Positions 3,831 through 6,375 of a stretch of 6,375 nucleotides of DNA are shown here, piece by piece. The DNA comes from CALMJB01 sp963977945 (GTDB lineage: Bacteria > Actinomycetota > Actinomycetes > Nanopelagicales > Nanopelagicaceae). The notes below the pieces were generated by a model that made no database searches, was not told where the DNA came from, and saw nothing but the letters and a program-made list of their open reading frames with translations. Each line of letters begins with the position of its first letter. Positions within the stretch are counted from its first letter, which is position 1. Made by a program: the position numbers and the translations under genes. The stretch lies in assembly GCA_963977945.1 (NCBI GenBank), contig CAXBQO010000064.1, positions 1 to 6,375 on the forward strand, given 5' to 3'.

Positions 3831-6375
3831 TTAATTGACTCCGCTCGAATTTGGTTTGGTATTTGTATGGGGTTGAAGTGTAGTTATAAATGAAATCAAA
3901 GAACTAATCCATTCCAACAGTTCTGCATCTGATGTGGCCGAGTTCAAATCCTGCTCCATAAAGTTGGAACTTTTGTAATTAATTATGAGGGTTTGTGTGA
4001 CTATTTTGTAAACCGAATTTGAATATAGTCGACTTAATTTATCTAGCTCTTCATTGGTTAGTTTTACTGGCGAAATTCTTACTTTCCCATTTCCCCACAA
4101 AATTTCCTTAATACCTATAGACCGCGCCTGATTTTTAATTCGACTAATTGAGAACAGAAGTTGTAAATTCAATGGTAGTTCGCCAAATCGATCTCTTAAT
4201 TCATCTTGAATTAATAAAAGTTCAGAGTCAGATCTTGTCGCCGCGATTCTTCGATAAATATCTAATCTAAGTCGTTGCGAATCTATGTATTCCTGCGGAA
4301 TATTTGCATTTACCGGCAGCTCTAATCGACACTCAAAGTTTGAATCGAAATCTTCATCTGTTGAATTCAAAACCTCGTCATCGGCATGTTTTCTTCTTGC
4401 ACCAAAACCTTTGTTATAACTTTGTTTGAAATCACTTACCGCCTCAGAAACCATTTTCATGTATAGATCAAATCCAACTTGTGCAATGTGACCAGATTGT
4501 TCGCCACCTAATAAATTTCCAGCCCCCCTTATCTCTAAATCTTTTAACGCCACCTGCATTCCTGCTCCCAAATCGGTATTTGTCGCAATAGTTTTTAATC
4601 GATCGAGAGCTAACTCAGAAAGTGGTTGATCTGGCGGATAGAAGAAATATGCATAGGCTCGCTCGCGACTTCTTCCAACTCGACCACGTAACTGATGAAG
4701 TTGAGCCAAACCAAATTTATCGGCGTTATCGACTATTAATGTATTTGCATTTGGAATATCGATGCCACTTTCTACAATTGTGGTACAAAGTAATAAATCA
4801 AATTCTTTGTTCCAAAAACCAACTACCACTTGTTCTAAAATTCGCTCTGGCAACTGTCCATGTGCAACTGCGATTCTGACATTTGGCACAAGTTTCTTTA
4901 AACGTTCCGCCACTGCATCAATTGATTCAACTCGATTATGTACATAAAAAATTTGCCCATCGCGTAACAACTCTCGATGGATTGCGGCTTTAATCTGCGC
5001 ATCATCATGTTCGCCCACAAAAGTTAATACTGGATGTCGATCTTCTGGTGGCGTAGTTATATGCGACATCTCGCGAATTCCTGTCACCGCCATCTCTAAC
5101 GTTCTTGGAATTGGCGTAGCAGACATCGCTAAGACATCAACGTTGGTGCGTGCTTTCTTAAGTTCTTCCTTATGTTCAACGCCAAAACGCTGTTCCTCAT
5201 CAACAATTAATAAACCTAGGTCTTTAAATTTCACATCTTTTGAAAGTAACCGATGAGTACCAATAACTACATCAATCAAACCAATTTCAAGTTGTTTAAG
5301 AATTTCTAAATTTTTCGAATCTGAATTAAACCTAGATAGACCTGCAACTCGAATCGGAAAGCTGGTAAATCGATTTGTAAAAGTTTGAATGTGTTGCTGA
5401 ACTAAAAGTGTGGTTGGAACCAATACCGCCACTTGTTTGCCATCTTGTACCGCTTTAAATGCCGCGCGCACTGCAATTTCAGTTTTACCATAACCAACGT
5501 CGCCACAAATTATGCGATCCATTGGAATCGCTTTCTCCATATCGGCTTTCACCTCTTGGATTGTTGATAATTGATCAACCGTTTCTACAAATGAAAAGGA
5601 ATCCTCTAACTCTTTCTGCCAATCATTATCTGGCGAGAAGGCAAAGCCAGGTGAATTAATTCTGGCGGCATAGAGTCGAATCAAATCTGCCGCAATTTCC
5701 CGTACCGCTTTTCGAGCTTTACGTTTTGTATTTTGCCAATCGCTGCCACCAATTCGATTTAGTGGTGGTTGATCTGCGCCAACATACTTTGATAATTGAT
5801 CTAACGAATCTGTTGGTACATAAATTCGATCAGCCGGCAATCCCCGTTTTGGCGCAGCGTATTCAACTACTAAATACTCCCGTTTATATCTACCAAAATC
5901 TCGCACAGTTAGCTCTACAAATTTTCCTATCCCATGTTGTTCATGAACTATGAAATCTCCATTACTTAAAGTAATTGGATCTATTTTTTTCTTTCTTCTA
6001 CTTGGAACTCTTGCTAAGGCTTGATCACTCTCACTTTGACCGAATAATTCCGATTGGGTAACTAACCAAATACCTAAATCTCTATTAATAAATCCGTGCA
6101 GCAGATCGGATTCATATACCTTTACTTTTGCAGCGATATTTGACTCTGATTCATCCAGAAGTTCCCGCAATCTTTTTGCATTTCCAGAATTGTTACTATG
6201 AACTTCAATTTCTAAATCAGTCGCTTCAATTTCTGTAAAAAATTTACCGATATCACCGCTGTAACTCGGTGCTTTTTCATAATTTTTTAATGAAAAATCA
6301 TTTTCCTTTTGCGCAAATTCATTTAGTTCTAATAAATCAATATTTTCTTTTGTAGCATCGACAATCAAATCCGAT
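3831..6375 (-). CDS. mfd: Transcription-repair coupling factor Mfd (5' end beyond right window edge)
   Basis: Mfd is an ATP-driven DNA translocase that pushes stalled RNA polymerase off DNA lesions and recruits UvrA, in the cytoplasm. About 847 residues are visible and roughly 300-330, the UvrB-like N-terminal part, lie outside. The reading frame runs open through the edge, so TTG at 6368 is internal. Counting from the first full codon at the edge, the CarD-like polymerase-interacting domain starts near 133 (LSNGDFIVHEQHGIGKFVEL). The helicase part has Walker A GDVGYGKTE (291-299), DEEQ (392-395), SATPIPRT (418-425), ESGIDIPNA near 535 and QLRGRVGRSRE near 561. The RecG-like translocation motif is at about 600-630 (DLEIRGAGNLLGGEQSGHI). 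The C-terminal regulatory domain runs from about 678 to the end. A polar acidic linker lies at about 660-678. All motifs look intact. Its stop abuts the lipoprotein start. Confidence 0.98.
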   Translation of the reverse strand, partial: SDLIVDATKENIDLLELNEFAQKENDFSLKNYEKAPSYSGDIGKFFTEIEATDLEIEVHSNNSGNAKRLRELLDESESNIAAKVKVYESDLLHGFINRDLGIWLVTQSELFGQSESDQALARVPSRRKKKIDPITLSNGDFIVHEQHGIGKFVELTVRDFGRYKREYLVVEYAAPKRGLPADRIYVPTDSLDQLSKYVGADQPPLNRIGGSDWQNTKRKARKAVREIAADLIRLYAARINSPGFAFSPDNDWQKELEDSFSFVETVDQLSTIQEVKADMEKAIPMDRIICGDVGYGKTEIAVRAAFKAVQDGKQVAVLVPTTLLVQQHIQTFTNRFTSFPIRVAGLSRFNSDSKNLEILKQLEIGLIDVVIGTHRLLSKDVKFKDLGLLIVDEEQRFGVEHKEELKKARTNVDVLAMSATPIPRTLEMAVTGIREMSHITTPPEDRHPVLTFVGEHDDAQIKAAIHRELLRDGQIFYVHNRVESIDAVAERLKKLVPNVRIAVAHGQLPERILEQVVVGFWNKEFDLLLCTTIVESGIDIPNANTLIVDNADKFGLAQLHQLRGRVGRSRERAYAYFFYPPDQPLSELALDRLKTIATNTDLGAGMQVALKDLEIRGAGNLLGGEQSGHIAQVGFDLYMKMVSEAVSDFKQSYNKGFGARRKHADDEVLNSTDEDFDSNFECRLELPVNANIPQEYIDSQRLRLDIYRRIAATRSDSELLLIQDELRDRFGELPLNLQLLFSISRIKNQARSIGIKEILWGNGKVRISPVKLTNEELDKLSRLYSNSVYKIVTQTLIINYKSSNFMEQDLNSATSDAELLEWISSLISFITTLQPHTNTKPNSSGVN
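3839..3842 (-). promoter_or_regulatory. Shine-Dalgarno sequence of the lipoprotein gene, inside mfd
   Basis: On the minus strand this reads GGAG, 8 bases before the lipoprotein ATG and within the last codons of mfd. The stop and start join as TAAATG, so a ribosome ending mfd is positioned over this site. This supports the start at 3830 and coupled translation. Confidence 0.65.

Noticed and set aside
4622..5953. Four plus-strand open frames (4622-4879, 4762-4947, 5459-5659, 5726-5953) inside mfd.
   Set aside because: All are antisense to conserved Mfd helicase or CarD-like motifs, two overlap each other, and none shows a domain or ribosome binding site of note.
6366..6368. TTG near the right edge as the start of mfd.
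   Set aside because: The frame is open to the window edge, and the N-terminal UvrB-like part of Mfd, present in all full-length members, would be missing.
1..6375. A novel defence, mobile or biosynthetic system.
   Set aside because: Every part of the window is explained by conserved housekeeping genes in a known actinobacterial order. No repeats, transposases, toxin-antitoxin pairs or atypical composition were seen.

Overview
The window is a single unbroken run of seven genes, all on the minus strand, so transcription goes from right to left. In that order they are: mfd (5' end beyond the right edge), a PPIase-less SurA-N-like lipoprotein gene, mazG, eno, an ftsB/divIC-type division gene, a DUF501 gene, and the start of a ppx/gppA gene cut by the left edge. 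Gaps between genes run from an 8-base overlap to 35 bases. No stretch of more than about 35 bases is free of genes, and I see no RNA gene, mobile element, CRISPR array, convincing terminator or promoter.

The gene set and order (mfd, mazG, eno, FtsB-like, DUF501, Ppx/GppA) are a hallmark of Actinobacteria. From memory the same core lies at Rv1020-Rv1026 in Mycobacterium tuberculosis. The DNA is nevertheless A+T rich (about 40% G+C judged by eye on a few lines), all six visible stop codons are TAA, and spacers are very short. This combination points to a streamlined, low-GC actinobacterium such as the freshwater acI / Nanopelagicales group. The lineage is an inference from context and not a direct identification.

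Right part (3831-6375): Mfd, the transcription-repair coupling factor, lacks only its N-terminal roughly 300 residues because of the window edge. Middle (2464-3830): the lipoprotein gene starts directly after the mfd stop, followed by the house-cleaning NTP pyrophosphohydrolase MazG. Left part (1-2463): enolase starts from TTG behind a clear Shine-Dalgarno sequence, followed by the membrane division protein, the uncharacterised DUF501 protein and exopolyphosphatase/pppGpp phosphatase.

The functions are mixed housekeeping: repair, nucleotide-pool cleaning, glycolysis, division and polyphosphate/alarmone turnover. They look like a conserved core operon and not a dedicated pathway. I found no convincing undescribed system. 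The points most worth a second look are the uncharacterised DUF501 protein with its conserved cysteines, the minimal lipoprotein coupled to mfd, and the contrast between upstream genes with good ribosome binding sites and downstream genes with none.
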